Translations under genes and position numbers: made by a program | Shown here: piece by piece, positions 36,232-45,857 of the stretch | Numbering within the stretch: position 1 is the first letter of the stretch | Layout: each line of letters begins with the position of its first letter | From: Zobellia uliginosa | GTDB taxonomy: Bacteria > Bacteroidota > Bacteroidia > Flavobacteriales > Flavobacteriaceae | Reading direction: 5' to 3' | Assembly (NCBI RefSeq): GCF_900156625.1 | Contig: NZ_FTOB01000006.1 | Span: 124,001-188,000, forward strand | DNA: 64,000 bases | Notes under the pieces: generated by a model | What the model was told of the DNA's origin: nothing | The model's database searches: none | Seen by the model: only the letters and a program-made list of their open reading frames with translations

Positions 36232-36839
36232 TTTACTTTTAAATGAAAAAGCTCACGCCCTTCAAGAACACCCGAAAGGTAATCATTTGCTTCAATTCTT
36301 CCAACACCGGAAGGCGTTCCGGTAAAAATTATATCGCCTTTTTTTAACATAAAAAAACGAGAAACATAAGCCACAAGTTCATCTATCTTCCAGAGCATGA
36401 GACTTGTATTTCCCTTTTGTACTTCCTCACCATTCTTGAACAGCGAAAAATTTATACGGTTCAAATCTTCAAAATCGGTTTTCGGAAGCCATTCACCTAT
36501 AACGGCGGCTCCGTCAAACCCTTTTGCCTTTTCCCAAGGCAGGCCTTTTTCCTTTAGTTTTGACTGTAGGTCCCTAGCCGTAAAATCAATACCTAGGCCT
36601 ACTTCACTATAATATTTATGCGCAAACTTTTCATTGATGTGCTTGCCCACCTTGTTGATCTTGACCAATACTTCAACCTCGTAATGGACATCGTTAGAGA
36701 ATTCGGGGATATAAAAATCTTGTTCTTTAGGCAGGATTGCGGAATCGGGCTTGATAAACACTACCGGTTCTTCAGGGCGTTCATTGGCCAATTCGGCAAT
36801 GTGCGCAGCATAGTTCCTCCCTATACAAATAAGTTTCAT
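36228..36839 (-). CDS. FAH family hydrolase, FAHD1-like
   Basis: A 203-residue enzyme of the fumarylacetoacetate hydrolase family. The short form beginning with LICIGRNYAAHIAEL, the metal ligands in VHYEVEVLVKI, the GLGIDFTARDLQ loop and the GDIIFTGTPSGVG end match FAHD1-type acylpyruvases/oxaloacetate decarboxylases. The exact keto acid substrate cannot be told from sequence. It lies between the DnaQ-like exonuclease and the Hpt gene; the 3' end overlaps the Hpt start. Confidence 0.93.
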   Translation of the reverse strand: MKLICIGRNYAAHIAELANERPEEPVVFIKPDSAILPKEQDFYIPEFSNDVHYEVEVLVKINKVGKHINEKFAHKYYSEVGLGIDFTARDLQSKLKEKGLPWEKAKGFDGAAVIGEWLPKTDFEDLNRINFSLFKNGEEVQKGNTSLMLWKIDELVAYVSRFFMLKKGDIIFTGTPSGVGRIEANDYLSGVLEGRELFHLKVK

Positions 36840-36856
36840 GTGTACCGATTTAGGCC

Positions 36857-37633
36857 CTACCCTAATTTATTGTTCAGTTGGCTCAATTTGATCTGCGTCA
36901 ACACCTTTTTGGTATACAGGGGAAAGTCGGCATTAAGAATCCACCCGAAATAGCCAGGCTCTTTTTCAAGAACATCCAACACCTTTCTACCCTTATGCTT
37001 ACCAAAGGCGAACACCTCAACACCATCTTCATCATAGCCCAAAAAGCCTGCAAAGTCGGCGAACTGCCGATGGGTTGAAAATTCAGCCAATTTTTTTACG
37101 TTGTTCTCAAGCTCGGGGTATCGATCCAACTGCGACAAAAGCACCTCATAGGTAGCCTGGGTATCGGCCTCCGCACTATGCGCATCGGTCAAATCTTTCC
37201 CACAATAAAATTTATAGGCCGCGGCAAGGGTTCGCTTTTCCATCTTGTGAAAAATAGTCTGCACATCTATCGAGACCATACTTTTCATATCAAAGTCGAT
37301 TTCGGCCCGAAGCATTTCTTCCGCCAATAAGGGAATGTCGAAACGGTCAGAATTAAATCCGCCCAAATCACAGTCCTTTATCATCGCGTAAATGGTCTTG
37401 GACAACTCCTTAAAAGTAGGCTCATTGGCCACCTTTTCGTTTGAAATACCGTGTATGGCCACGACCTCGTCCGGTATTTGCATTTCAGGGTTTACCAACC
37501 AAGTCTTGCTCTCCTTATTCCCGTTAGGGTATACTTTCAACACAGATATTTCTACAATTCGGTCTTTGGCAACATTGGTTCCCGTAGTTTCCAAATCAAA
37601 AAAACAAATGGGACGCGTAAGATTAAGCTCCAT
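36857..37633 (-). CDS. DnaQ-like 3'-5' exonuclease with C-terminal DUF3820-like domain
   Basis: A 258-residue DEDDh exonuclease. The metal-binding acidic residues sit in CFFDLETTGTN (Asp13, Glu15), GGFNSDRFDIPLL and DAHSAEADTQATYE, with the catalytic His in the last motif. After the nuclease domain (about residues 8-172) comes a small domain with VFAFGKHKGRKVLDVLEKEPGYFGWIL, like the DUF3820 module linked to nucleases. It may be a proofreading subunit of DNA polymerase III or a repair/RNA exonuclease; Bacteroidota have several paralogues. A TATATTTG box lies 20 nt upstream of the ATG. Confidence 0.93.
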   Translation of the reverse strand: MELNLTRPICFFDLETTGTNVAKDRIVEISVLKVYPNGNKESKTWLVNPEMQIPDEVVAIHGISNEKVANEPTFKELSKTIYAMIKDCDLGGFNSDRFDIPLLAEEMLRAEIDFDMKSMVSIDVQTIFHKMEKRTLAAAYKFYCGKDLTDAHSAEADTQATYEVLLSQLDRYPELENNVKKLAEFSTHRQFADFAGFLGYDEDGVEVFAFGKHKGRKVLDVLEKEPGYFGWILNADFPLYTKKVLTQIKLSQLNNKLG

Positions 37634-37652
37634 GTTTTTGCAATTTTTTAAG

Positions 37653-37660
37653 CAAATATA
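37653..37660 (-). promoter_or_regulatory. Candidate -7 box of the exonuclease gene
   Basis: TATATTTG on the minus strand, 19 nt before the ATG at 37633, a perfect match to TAnnTTTG; no clear -33 TTG. Confidence 0.45.
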
Positions 37661-37717
37661 ATCTTTAACGAGCTTAGAGAAAATATATCTTTGGTTTTCT
37701 TGCCCGACACTGCCCTA

Positions 37718-38992
37718 CTACAACCTTGTATTGATTACATTGTTAAAGGCTGAACCAAAGGTATAGCTTAGCCCAACGCTCAAATTCGACTCATAATCCG
37801 TAGCGATCTGCTTTTGCTGTAGCAACACATCTTCTAACGAAGCATCTCCAGCCGGAAGGTTTATCTGGTCCCGTATAAGCTCGAACCTACCCGAAAACCG
37901 GGCCGCCAAGCCCTTTAACAGCCGTACCGAAAAACTTCCGTTCAGCTGAATTCTATTTTTAGAAAAATCATTTAAAAACGTAGAGCCCCTTAAGCGCGCA
38001 TAGACATTGCCCCAAGGTTGGCGATACCTTACCTGCACATCCAAGGAATGATTAAAAACACCCTCGACCATTTTTTCAAAGATAGTCGGCTCAATATAAT
38101 CGTTATGCAGATAACCGATTTTATAGGCGAATACAATTTCCCTACGAAGCACCTCCTTATAAGGGTAAATATTATATTCGATAGCCGGGGTCACATAGTA
38201 TTTAAAATCAATATTCGTAAAGGTATTGTGCTGTACGCCCACAAAAATGCCCGAGGACCAATGATCCGACAGACTTGCCACAACACTACCATCGGCAGAA
38301 TACCGAAAGCGTTCACTGGTAAAGGTTTCGTCATCTTTAACGAATTCCTTATTGGCCTGGTTCAGCTCTACATCACTGCGTATCCTTAGCTTTTCGGTCA
38401 CGTGATCACTCTGAAAACCTAATTCGTATTCAAACTCTTTACGGCTCGACTCCTTCTTTAATTTAGCCTCACCATAAACCTCAAAGATCCAGTTGTTCCA
38501 AGGGTCACGAAAGTCGACTTCCTGCACTTCCCCCAATCCTCCATCATTCACGGTATAGGTAATATTTTCAGCCATATCCGATTCTAAAATATATTGAAGG
38601 AGTCCCGATTGCACCTTTTTTAAAAGTCCCTTTCTCACCTCGTCATCGGTCATACTCGAAGTCGTTTCATATGAAAGCTTCCCAAAGATCTCTTGATAAT
38701 CCTCTATCCCCTCAAACTCCAGCATATACGTCCTCCCCCCACTGCCATTGGCAATGTCGTAAACAAACAATTTTATGTTAGACTGGGCCTGATCGCGAAC
38801 ATGGTTTATATACGCAATTTCTTGACGTAAAAAGTTCTTATCACAATTGCAATCGATATACAATTTTAAGGGTGCCTTGGCTTCACCTTGTTTTTCCCCT
38901 TGGGAAAAAAGAACAAAAGGAAGCATAAAAACAAGAAGGCACACAAGATTTAAAATTGTGTAAACATGATGTTTAAGAATTTTATTTGGCAT
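37718..38992 (-). CDS. Outer-membrane protein with N-terminal CxC domain, uncharacterised
   Basis: About 424 residues. A signal peptide ends at FSQ (residue 31). A soluble domain of about 120 residues follows, opening with YIDCNCDKNFLRQEI and containing YINHVRDQAQSNIKLFVYDI and GSGGRTYMLEFEG. A beta-barrel makes up the rest, with alternating strands such as FRYSADGSVVASLSDHW and a C-terminal SVGLSYTFG. I recall the same CxC-TEI-YVRDR-GGxxY pattern in unnamed proteins of other Bacteroidota, but no function. The ATG at 38992 is preferred over a GTG at 39019 that precedes the signal peptide. Transcribed alone between dnaQ-like and E2 genes. Confidence 0.8.
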   Translation of the reverse strand: MPNKILKHHVYTILNLVCLLVFMLPFVLFSQGEKQGEAKAPLKLYIDCNCDKNFLRQEIAYINHVRDQAQSNIKLFVYDIANGSGGRTYMLEFEGIEDYQEIFGKLSYETTSSMTDDEVRKGLLKKVQSGLLQYILESDMAENITYTVNDGGLGEVQEVDFRDPWNNWIFEVYGEAKLKKESSRKEFEYELGFQSDHVTEKLRIRSDVELNQANKEFVKDDETFTSERFRYSADGSVVASLSDHWSSGIFVGVQHNTFTNIDFKYYVTPAIEYNIYPYKEVLRREIVFAYKIGYLHNDYIEPTIFEKMVEGVFNHSLDVQVRYRQPWGNVYARLRGSTFLNDFSKNRIQLNGSFSVRLLKGLAARFSGRFELIRDQINLPAGDASLEDVLLQQKQIATDYESNLSVGLSYTFGSAFNNVINTRL

Positions 38993-39157
38993 TATTGGTT
39001 TGGAAAGCTTGGTGGACACTTATCTACCGCATGAAAATAAGACTATTAATCTAGTAATAGCGAAACCCCACCATAAAACCAATATAATTTATTGATTTTA
39101 AAGTATTTTCCCTTTAAAACGAGAATGCCTCAATAAAAAAGTGTCAAAACAACACCT

Positions 39158-40507
39158 TTAGACCTCACGATCAACATCCCAAGCCTCTAGATAGTCGGCC
39201 ACCGCCTTGGCAAACATACTGCCCAAGGCTCCGTTTACTACCCTATGATCATAGCTATGGGAAAGGTACATCTTACTGCGAATCCCTATAAAATCACCTT
39301 CAGCGGTCTCTATTACCGACGGAATCTTCCGAATCGCCCCCAAGGCCAAGATACCTACCTGCGGCTGATTGATAATAGGCGTACCGAACACACTGCCAAA
39401 GGTTCCGACATTGGTTACCGTATAAGTACCGTCTTGCACCTCATCGGGTTTTAATTTATTCGTTTTTGACCTAATGGCCAGATCGTTTACCACCTTGGCC
39501 ATACCTACCAAGTTCAATTGGTCGGCATTTTTTATGACCGGAACGATAAGGTTACCGTCAGGCAGGGCCGCAGCCATACCTATGTTTATATTTTTCTTTT
39601 TGATAACCGTATCACCCTCTACAGAGATGTTCATCATGGGATACTTTTTCAATGCCTTGGCCACAGCCTCCATAAAGATGGGGGTAAACGTCAGTTTTTC
39701 ACCTTCCCTTTTTTCAAAATCCGCCTTAACCTTATTACGCCAGTTTACGATATTGGTCACATCTACCTCGATAAAACTCTGTACATGCGCCGAAGTCGAC
39801 ACACTCTCGGCCATATGCTTGGCTATCAATTTACCCATACGCGACATGGGAATGACCTCCGCATCAACGGATTGCTTTATGGTAGCCGCGGCAACCGGCT
39901 CTTTTACCGCTTGCACCGAATTCACTGAAGAGGCCTCTTTTTTAACCGCTGCAGGGACCGCAGCAGGCTCTTCAGCTCTTACCCTACCGTTCTTTAAATA
40001 CTCGAGAATATCGTTTTTGGTGACCCTTCCATCGTTACCCGTACCCTTAATGGTATCGAGTTCGTCCATTGAGACACCTTCTTGCTTCGCTATATTTTTC
40101 ACCAAGGGCGAGTAAAAGCGTTCTCCTGATACGGTCTTAGGAGCTTGATGAACGGGTGCACTGGCCACTTCCTTGGCCACCTTTACCGTTTCCTCTACCA
40201 TGGCCACCGATTCCTCTTCCTTGTCGCTTGTCTTATCGTCAACCACAGCTTCCGTATTGGCCGACTGTTCGGTCTCGATTATAGCAACCGTCTCCCCAAC
40301 CTTGATCACATCGTCTACCTCAAAGAACCTTTCCACCAAAACACCTTCCACCTCACTTGGAACCTCTGAATCTACTTTGTCAGTAGCAATTTCAAAAATA
40401 GGCTCGTCCAATTCAATAGTATCCCCAACTTCTTTCAACCAAGAGGTCAACGTTGCCTCGGCAACACTCTCACCCATTCTCGGTAATTTCAGTTCAAACT
40501 TTGACAT
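39158..40507 (-). CDS. 2-oxo acid dehydrogenase E2 (dihydrolipoamide acyltransferase)
   Basis: A 449-residue E2 core protein. One lipoyl domain carries the lipoylated Lys44 in EIATDKVDSEVPS. A long Ala/Glu/Val linker leads to the E3-binding domain (YSPLVKNIAKQEGVSMDELDTIKGT) and the catalytic domain starting near residue 220 (SRMGKLIAKHMAESVSTSAH). The active-site motif reads HRVVNG (His421), with Asn at 425 where most E2s have Asp. The domain sequence and the lack of E1/E3 next to it fit the branched-chain type used in Bacteroidota, where E1 is encoded elsewhere. The product would feed acyl-CoA starters to iso-fatty acids. Confidence 0.93.
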   Translation of the reverse strand: MSKFELKLPRMGESVAEATLTSWLKEVGDTIELDEPIFEIATDKVDSEVPSEVEGVLVERFFEVDDVIKVGETVAIIETEQSANTEAVVDDKTSDKEEESVAMVEETVKVAKEVASAPVHQAPKTVSGERFYSPLVKNIAKQEGVSMDELDTIKGTGNDGRVTKNDILEYLKNGRVRAEEPAAVPAAVKKEASSVNSVQAVKEPVAAATIKQSVDAEVIPMSRMGKLIAKHMAESVSTSAHVQSFIEVDVTNIVNWRNKVKADFEKREGEKLTFTPIFMEAVAKALKKYPMMNISVEGDTVIKKKNINIGMAAALPDGNLIVPVIKNADQLNLVGMAKVVNDLAIRSKTNKLKPDEVQDGTYTVTNVGTFGSVFGTPIINQPQVGILALGAIRKIPSVIETAEGDFIGIRSKMYLSHSYDHRVVNGALGSMFAKAVADYLEAWDVDREV

Positions 40508-40544
40508 ATTCTTATTTTATACTGCTTTTAAGCTATTTTGGTCG

Positions 40545-40552
40545 CAAAAATA
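40545..40552 (-). promoter_or_regulatory. Candidate -7 box of the E2 gene
   Basis: TATTTTTG on the minus strand, 37 nt before the E2 ATG. Confidence 0.4.
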
Positions 40553-40589
40553 CCAAAAAAAGCACCTATTTGTTAAATTTTCCACATTT

Positions 40590-41210
40590 TTAATTCGCCT
40601 TCAAGGAACCTTCAAAGGGAATTCTATTTAAAATACTTCGTCCCAGCGTGACCTCATCGGCATACTCAAGTTCATCGCCCACGGCAATTCCCCGGGCAAT
40701 GGTAGAGGTACTGACATCAAGTCCCTTCAATTGCTTGTAAATATAAAAATTCGTCGTATCGCCTTCCATAGTAGAGCTCAAGGCAAAAATAAGTTCCTTT
40801 ATCTCTCCCTTTTTAGCCTTTTCCACCAAAGAGGCGATGGTAAGGTCTTGGGGGCCTACACCTTCCATAGGCGATATTTTTCCACCAAGAACGTGATAGA
40901 GTCCCCTGTATTGACTGGTGTTCTCAATAGCCATTACGTCCCTGATATCCTCTACAACGCAAACTAGGCTTCTATCCCGCTTGGGGTTGGCACAAATTTC
41001 ACAAAGCGCCACATCTGAAATATTATGGCAATTTTCACAAAACTTGATATCATTTCTCAAATGCTGCAGGGCATTGGACAATCTTTCGGTCTGTTCGCCC
41101 GGTTGTTTCAACAAATGTAGTACCAACCGCAGTGCCGTACGTTTACCGATACCCGGCAACTGTGACATTTCGTATACCGCATTTTCCAGAAGCTTTGATG
41201 AAAAATCCAT
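40590..41210 (-). CDS. recR: Recombination protein RecR
   Basis: A 206-residue DNA-binding ring protein that loads RecA with RecF/RecO at single-strand gaps. The helix-hairpin-helix [20 protein letters not shown] is followed by the C4 zinc finger [16 protein letters not shown], the Toprim domain ([15 protein letters not shown]) and a Walker-like end ([21 protein letters not shown]). I chose the ATG at 41210; upstream in-frame codons would overlap the divergent symporter gene. A TAATTTTG box (41216-41223) lies 5 nt before the ATG. Confidence 0.97.
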   Translation of the reverse strand: MDFSSKLLENAVYEMSQLPGIGKRTALRLVLHLLKQPGEQTERLSNALQHLRNDIKFCENCHNISDVALCEICANPKRDRSLVCVVEDIRDVMAIENTSQYRGLYHVLGGKISPMEGVGPQDLTIASLVEKAKKGEIKELIFALSSTMEGDTTNFYIYKQLKGLDVSTSTIARGIAVGDELEYADEVTLGRSILNRIPFEGSLKAN

Positions 41211-41267
41211 GACCACAAAATTACGTACTATTTTTACTTTTTGTACTTTGGTTTGAAATTTTATTAC

Positions 41268-42746
41268 ATGACCGCCACCCACATTCTCATCTTGATCGGT
41301 GTTTATTTTCTTTTGCTTTTGCTCATATCTTACTTTACGGGGAAAAACGACTCGAACGTTGACTTTTTCAAAGCCGGCAAATCATCGCCTTGGTACTTGG
41401 TAGCCTTCGGTATGGTAGGCGCCTCACTCTCAGGCGTTACCTTTATATCGGTGCCTGGTTGGGTAGAGACATCCGAATTCAGCTATATGCAGGTGGTCTT
41501 TGGCTATTTGGCCGGATATTTCGTTATCGCCTTTGTACTCCTTCCCATATACTACCAACTTAACGTAACCTCCATTTATGAATATCTAAAAAAGCGTTTT
41601 GGAACGGTCAGTTACAAGGTCGGGGCCGTATCCTTCTTTATATCTAGGGTTCTCGGAGCGGCTTTCAGGCTCTTTCTCGTAGCCATAGTTTTACAGCAAT
41701 TCGTTTTTGACGAGCTTGGCGTTCCTTTTGAGATTACGGTAATCCTGTCCATATTGCTCATATGGATATACACCTTTAGGGGAGGAATAAAAACCATTGT
41801 ATGGACCGACACCCTTCAAACGGCATTCATGCTCTTATCCGTAGGCTTGAGCATCTATTTTATCAATCAAAAGCTAGATTGGGGTTTTACTGAATTTTTA
41901 GCTTCGGAAGAGCTAAAACAATACAACAAGATTCTGTTTACCGATAGTTTTTTTGACAAGAACCACTTTCTAAAATCATTTTTCGGCGGAATGTTCATTA
42001 CCATTTGTATGACGGGTCTCGACCAAGATATGATGCAAAAGAACCTCACCTGCAAATCGCTTAAGGATGCACAAAAAAACATGATTTCCTTTAGTGTTGT
42101 ATTGGTTATCGTAAACTTTGTCTTTCTCTTGCTTGGGGCGCTATTGTTCATCTATGCCGCCAAATTCAACATTGCCACCCCTTTAATGGACGGCCAACCG
42201 AAGTCTGACCTTCTTTTTCCTGAAATCGCATTGAATAGTGGCCTGGGCAGCGTTGTAGCCATCACCTTTATGCTCGGACTCATTGCCGCGGCCTACAGCA
42301 GCGCCGATAGTGCGCTGACCTCTTTGACCACTTCGTTCTGCGTAGATTTTTTAAATATTGACGAAAAAGAAGAAAAAGACCAGAACCGAATTCGAAAGAC
42401 CACCCATGTCGGCATGAGCATACTTTTAATCGTAACCGTTATACTCTTCAAGTACATTCTTGACCGGAATGTTATCGATGGGTTGTTAACGGTCGCCACC
42501 TACACCTACGGCCCTTTACTAGGCCTATTTACCTTTGGAATATTCACCAAGTTCGCCATTAAGGATAAGTATACATGGCTCATAGCCTTGCTCTCCGTTC
42601 TTTGTATCTTAGGCCTAGCCAATTTACCGACCGATTATCTAGGTGGATATCAAGTAGGTTATGAACTATTGCCCTTGAACGGATTACTAACATTTTTAGG
42701 ACTTTGGGCCATTCGCAAAAGAAATGCCCCCGTGAAGGTCGATTAA
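41268..42746 (+). CDS. Sodium:solute symporter (SSS family)
   Basis: A 492-residue inner-membrane sodium symporter with about 13 helices. Family marks are [33 protein letters not shown] near the N-terminus (conserved SLSG core), [21 protein letters not shown], and [20 protein letters not shown] with the sodium-site Ser/Ser-Asp residues. The Bacteroidota subfamily with this pattern is unassigned to substrate. Start at the ATG at 41268. It is divergent from recR, with only 57 bp between start codons, so the two promoters must overlap. Confidence 0.93.
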   Translation: MTATHILILIGVYFLLLLLISYFTGKNDSNVDFFKAGKSSPWYLVAFGMVGASLSGVTFISVPGWVETSEFSYMQVVFGYLAGYFVIAFVLLPIYYQLNVTSIYEYLKKRFGTVSYKVGAVSFFISRVLGAAFRLFLVAIVLQQFVFDELGVPFEITVILSILLIWIYTFRGGIKTIVWTDTLQTAFMLLSVGLSIYFINQKLDWGFTEFLASEELKQYNKILFTDSFFDKNHFLKSFFGGMFITICMTGLDQDMMQKNLTCKSLKDAQKNMISFSVVLVIVNFVFLLLGALLFIYAAKFNIATPLMDGQPKSDLLFPEIALNSGLGSVVAITFMLGLIAAAYSSADSALTSLTTSFCVDFLNIDEKEEKDQNRIRKTTHVGMSILLIVTVILFKYILDRNVIDGLLTVATYTYGPLLGLFTFGIFTKFAIKDKYTWLIALLSVLCILGLANLPTDYLGGYQVGYELLPLNGLLTFLGLWAIRKRNAPVKVD

Positions 42747-42808
42747 GTACCAAATTGTAAAATGTTAAAGTTTCATCCGAAAAATCGGACGTCCTATTTG
42801 TCGGATAT

Positions 42809-43168
42809 TTAATATTGACCTGTAGCCAATAGGACCAAGGTGCAAGCCACGACCACTTCAATCCCTTTGGATTCCAGTAATTTGTATAATTCGGGGTTTT
42901 CAGTGCCCGGATTAAATATTACACGTTTCGGGTTTATTTGTAAGATTTTATCGATATATTCAGGCTGGCGAGCTGGACCGATATATAAAGTAATGGTGTG
43001 AATGTTTTGAAATTCGCTTAAATTGGTCTTTATTTGTATACCCCTGATTTTACCTTTTCGAAGGCCGAATGCTTCTGTTTTGATGTTATGGTCTACTAGG
43101 CGATTTACCGCCAGATTGCTGTAACGATTCGTTTTGAGCGAGGCTCCGAATACCAGGGTAGTTTTCAT
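42809..43168 (-). CDS. CoA-binding protein (YccU-like)
   Basis: A 119-residue Rossmann-fold protein of the CoA-binding 2 family. It starts TLVFGASLKTNRYSNLAVNRL (nucleotide loop) and has RVIFNPGTENPELYKLLESKGIEVVVACTLVLL at the end. Family members bind CoA in structures, but the cellular role is unclear. It is a stand-alone gene converging with the sodium symporter; 62 bp separate the stop codons. Confidence 0.88.
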   Translation of the reverse strand: MKTTLVFGASLKTNRYSNLAVNRLVDHNIKTEAFGLRKGKIRGIQIKTNLSEFQNIHTITLYIGPARQPEYIDKILQINPKRVIFNPGTENPELYKLLESKGIEVVVACTLVLLATGQY

Positions 43169-43336
43169 ATGTTAAATATGATGTTAAAGTTTAATACATT
43201 TTGTAACCTTTGTAACATTTGTGCGTCTTATTAAAAGTCGTTATGATGTTTATAACCTTTCAATAATATTGGTCGGTGATAAAGCTATATGTTTATAGTT
43301 AATGGTTAGTGTTTAGTATAGCAGCATCAACGACAG

Positions 43337-43365
43337 AAACCCCGATGGAGACATCGGGGTTTTGT
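43337..43365. terminator. GC-rich hairpin terminator after the FabH-like gene
   Basis: An 11-bp perfect stem (AAACCCCGATG with CATCGGGGTTT) around a GAGA tetraloop, downstream of the minus-strand FabH-like gene. T runs occur on both strands. Confidence 0.85.
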
Positions 43366-43393
43366 GTGTGTCGTATATTGTATTGCTAGTTAC

Positions 43394-44401
43394 TTACCAT
43401 TTAATAATAACACTGCCCCAAGTGAAACCGCTACCGAAAGCCGCCAAGACCAGCAAATCGCCTTCTTTGACCTTTCCTTTTTCCCATGCTTCGGTAAGGG
43501 CTATAGGAATAGATGCAGCGGTAGTATTGCCATATTTCATAATGTTGTTATACACTTGGTCATCGGAAAGTTTGAATTTCTTTTGGATAAATTGTGAAAT
43601 ACGCAGATTGGCCTGATGCGGCACAAGCATATCAATATCTTCAGGAGTCAACCCATTGGTCTTCAAGCCTTCCATAATCACCTCACTGAATCGCACCACC
43701 GCATTTTTAAACACGAATTGTCCGTTCATATACGGAAAATAAGACTCATCGTTAGGATCGTCATCTTCAATGATATCGGTAACCCAGCGCTTACCCATAC
43801 CTGGCGCTATCAAAGAAAGCTCTTCGGCATGTTGGCCTTCGCTGTGCAAATGGGTGGAAAGAACACCTTTTGAATTGTCTTCCTCCCTACTGAGCACGGC
43901 GGCACCCGCACCATCACCGAATATCACCGAAACCCCCCTACCCCGGGTGGTCATATCGAGGCCATGGCTATGCAGTTCCGAACCGATAACCAAGACATTT
44001 TTATACATGCCGCTCTTGATATACTGATCAGCCACACTTAAGGCGTAAATAAACCCGGAACATTGATTTCTAACATCTAATGCCCCCACGGTCTTTATCC
44101 CCAAATCTCGTTGTACCAGTACACCGGGGCCAGGAAAATAATAATCGGGACTCAAAGTGGCGAAAACGATAAAATCGATATCATCTTTGTCGATACCGGC
44201 ACGTTCAATAGCTATTCTTGCCGCTTTAACACCCATGGTGGTCGTAGTATCGGTACCTTTAACCACATGTCTTCTCTCTTTTATACCCGTACGTTCTTGG
44301 ATCCATTCATCATTGGTATCCATAATCTTGGCCAAGTCGTCATTGGTCACTACGTTTTCGGGCACAAAATATCCTAGTCCCGTTATTTTTGAATTATACA
44401 T
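43394..44401 (-). CDS. 3-oxoacyl-ACP synthase III (FabH paralogue)
   Basis: A 335-residue thiolase-fold condensing enzyme. The Cys-His-Asn triad is visible: Cys114 in RNQCSGFIYALS, His262 in VPHQANLRI and Asn292 in GNTTAASIP. The C-terminal GSGFTWGSVIIKW is the FabH ending. It condenses an acyl-CoA with malonyl-ACP. The housekeeping fabH of flavobacteria normally sits next to rpmF and accBC; here the neighbours are an ABC1 kinase and a TetR-type protein, so this is probably a second KASIII with a special starter or a role in a lipid or quinone side pathway. The ABC1 gene ends 109 bp upstream. Confidence 0.94.
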   Translation of the reverse strand: MYNSKITGLGYFVPENVVTNDDLAKIMDTNDEWIQERTGIKERRHVVKGTDTTTTMGVKAARIAIERAGIDKDDIDFIVFATLSPDYYFPGPGVLVQRDLGIKTVGALDVRNQCSGFIYALSVADQYIKSGMYKNVLVIGSELHSHGLDMTTRGRGVSVIFGDGAGAAVLSREEDNSKGVLSTHLHSEGQHAEELSLIAPGMGKRWVTDIIEDDDPNDESYFPYMNGQFVFKNAVVRFSEVIMEGLKTNGLTPEDIDMLVPHQANLRISQFIQKKFKLSDDQVYNNIMKYGNTTAASIPIALTEAWEKGKVKEGDLLVLAAFGSGFTWGSVIIKW

Positions 44402-44510
44402 AGAAGATTTTTTAAAAATTTAAAAGCAAACGCTTTCAACGTATTGCAAAGTAACCCGTAAATTTCTAAGATATGCAAAAATTATAAGATGATTTTGATC
44501 TTCCGATATT

Positions 44511-45821
44511 TTAAGATAAGTACCGCTTAAAGCTATCGACCTCAATTTTTGCGTTAAGGTCATGGAGGAGATTGTAAAGACCGAAGAAAGTACGGTTCAT
44601 ATAAAGGAAGTGCTTAGACCCCCTATTCCCGTTCATTTTTCGTATTTGACTGTCTTTCGAATAGCGTTCGCTCAAATCGGCGATTTTCTCCCAAAAATCA
44701 TTAGAGCCAAAATCAAAATACTCCTCATTGAAGGGCGAGGTAAACAGCGAAAGCATTTCTTTAAAAAGCGCCTTAAAGAACTTCAATTCTTCAGGGGAAT
44801 CGGTTTCCGTCAATATTTCCAACTCATACAGCTTTTCCATAAAAACGGCATCGTTTTCAATGTTCCGTTTTTGTGCCAACTCAAAATAAGGCACATAAAA
44901 TTCCTTGGGCACCTCTTTAATACACCCGAAATCTATAGCGATCAAGCTATGGTCTTCGCTTATCAAAAAGTTACCGGGATGCGGATCGGCATGGACCTTT
45001 CTCAAACCGTGAATTTGAAACATATAGAAGTCCCATAATGTCTGACCTATACTATTACCGACTTCCGGATCAAATTCCTTCTTGGTAAATTCACTTAGGT
45101 GCCGCCCCTGCATCCAATCCATAGTGATAATACGCTCGCTGGAAAGTTCTTTATAGTATTTAGGAAATTTAAGGTTCTTGATGGCCGAGCATTTCTCGGT
45201 AATTTCGATACTTTGTTCAATTTCAAGCAAATAATCGGTTTCCTCGATAAGCTTGTTCTCTACCTCCTTAAAATACTTATCCGAGTCCTTGCCCTGCAAG
45301 TTGAACATTCTGATGGCTATGGGCTTTACCAAGGCCAAATCACTTGATATGCTCTCGGCTACACCTGGATACTGTATCTTGACCGCCAAGGCTTTGCCAT
45401 CTTTGGTAGCCTTGTGTACTTGACCTATACTGGCCGCGTTCACACTATCTTTTTCAAAGGTATCGAAGAGTTCTTCAGGGTACTTGCCCAGATATTTCTT
45501 AAACGTTTTTCTAACCAATGGTGCCGACAGTGGTGGCACCGAAAATTGAGATAACGAAAACTTGTCGACATAGGCCCTCGGCAATAAGTTTTTTTCCATA
45601 CTCAACATCTGGGCTACTTTCAATGCACTTCCCTTTAGGCTTTTAAGCCCGTCATAGATATCTTCGGCATTGTTTTCGTTGAGTTCGTCTTTCCCTAGCT
45701 CGGGGTTGACCATTTTTTTTCCGTAGTACTTCACATAGTTTCCACCGATCTTTACACCCGTCTTAACCAGTTTGCCTGCTCTTTCTATCTTACCCGTGGG
45801 TATACTATCAAGTGTCTTCAT
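44511..45821 (-). CDS. ABC1/AarF/UbiB family atypical kinase
   Basis: A 436-residue protein of the ABC1 (COQ8/ADCK/UbiB) family, with the signature segments KGSALKVAQMLSME (KxGQ-like region), AASIGQVHKATKDGKALAVK (Ala-rich loop and the ATP-binding Lys), the metal/catalytic motif HADPHPGNFL and AIDFGCIKEVP. COQ8 and UbiB are lipid-linked ATPases needed for quinone synthesis. Bacteroidota use menaquinone, so its substrate here is uncertain. It starts 36 bp after the TetR/COQ9-like gene and is followed by a FabH paralogue in the same direction. No membrane helix is obvious. Confidence 0.93.
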   Translation of the reverse strand: MKTLDSIPTGKIERAGKLVKTGVKIGGNYVKYYGKKMVNPELGKDELNENNAEDIYDGLKSLKGSALKVAQMLSMEKNLLPRAYVDKFSLSQFSVPPLSAPLVRKTFKKYLGKYPEELFDTFEKDSVNAASIGQVHKATKDGKALAVKIQYPGVAESISSDLALVKPIAIRMFNLQGKDSDKYFKEVENKLIEETDYLLEIEQSIEITEKCSAIKNLKFPKYYKELSSERIITMDWMQGRHLSEFTKKEFDPEVGNSIGQTLWDFYMFQIHGLRKVHADPHPGNFLISEDHSLIAIDFGCIKEVPKEFYVPYFELAQKRNIENDAVFMEKLYELEILTETDSPEELKFFKALFKEMLSLFTSPFNEEYFDFGSNDFWEKIADLSERYSKDSQIRKMNGNRGSKHFLYMNRTFFGLYNLLHDLNAKIEVDSFKRYLS

Positions 45822-45857
45822 ATGTTTTTGTTAAGTCGAGAATAATGAAGCACCCCG

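Noticed and set aside
39474-40115. A 213-codon plus-strand frame antisense to the E2 gene
   Set aside because: Long only because of codon bias in the E2 gene; composition is that of a complement and no motif is seen.
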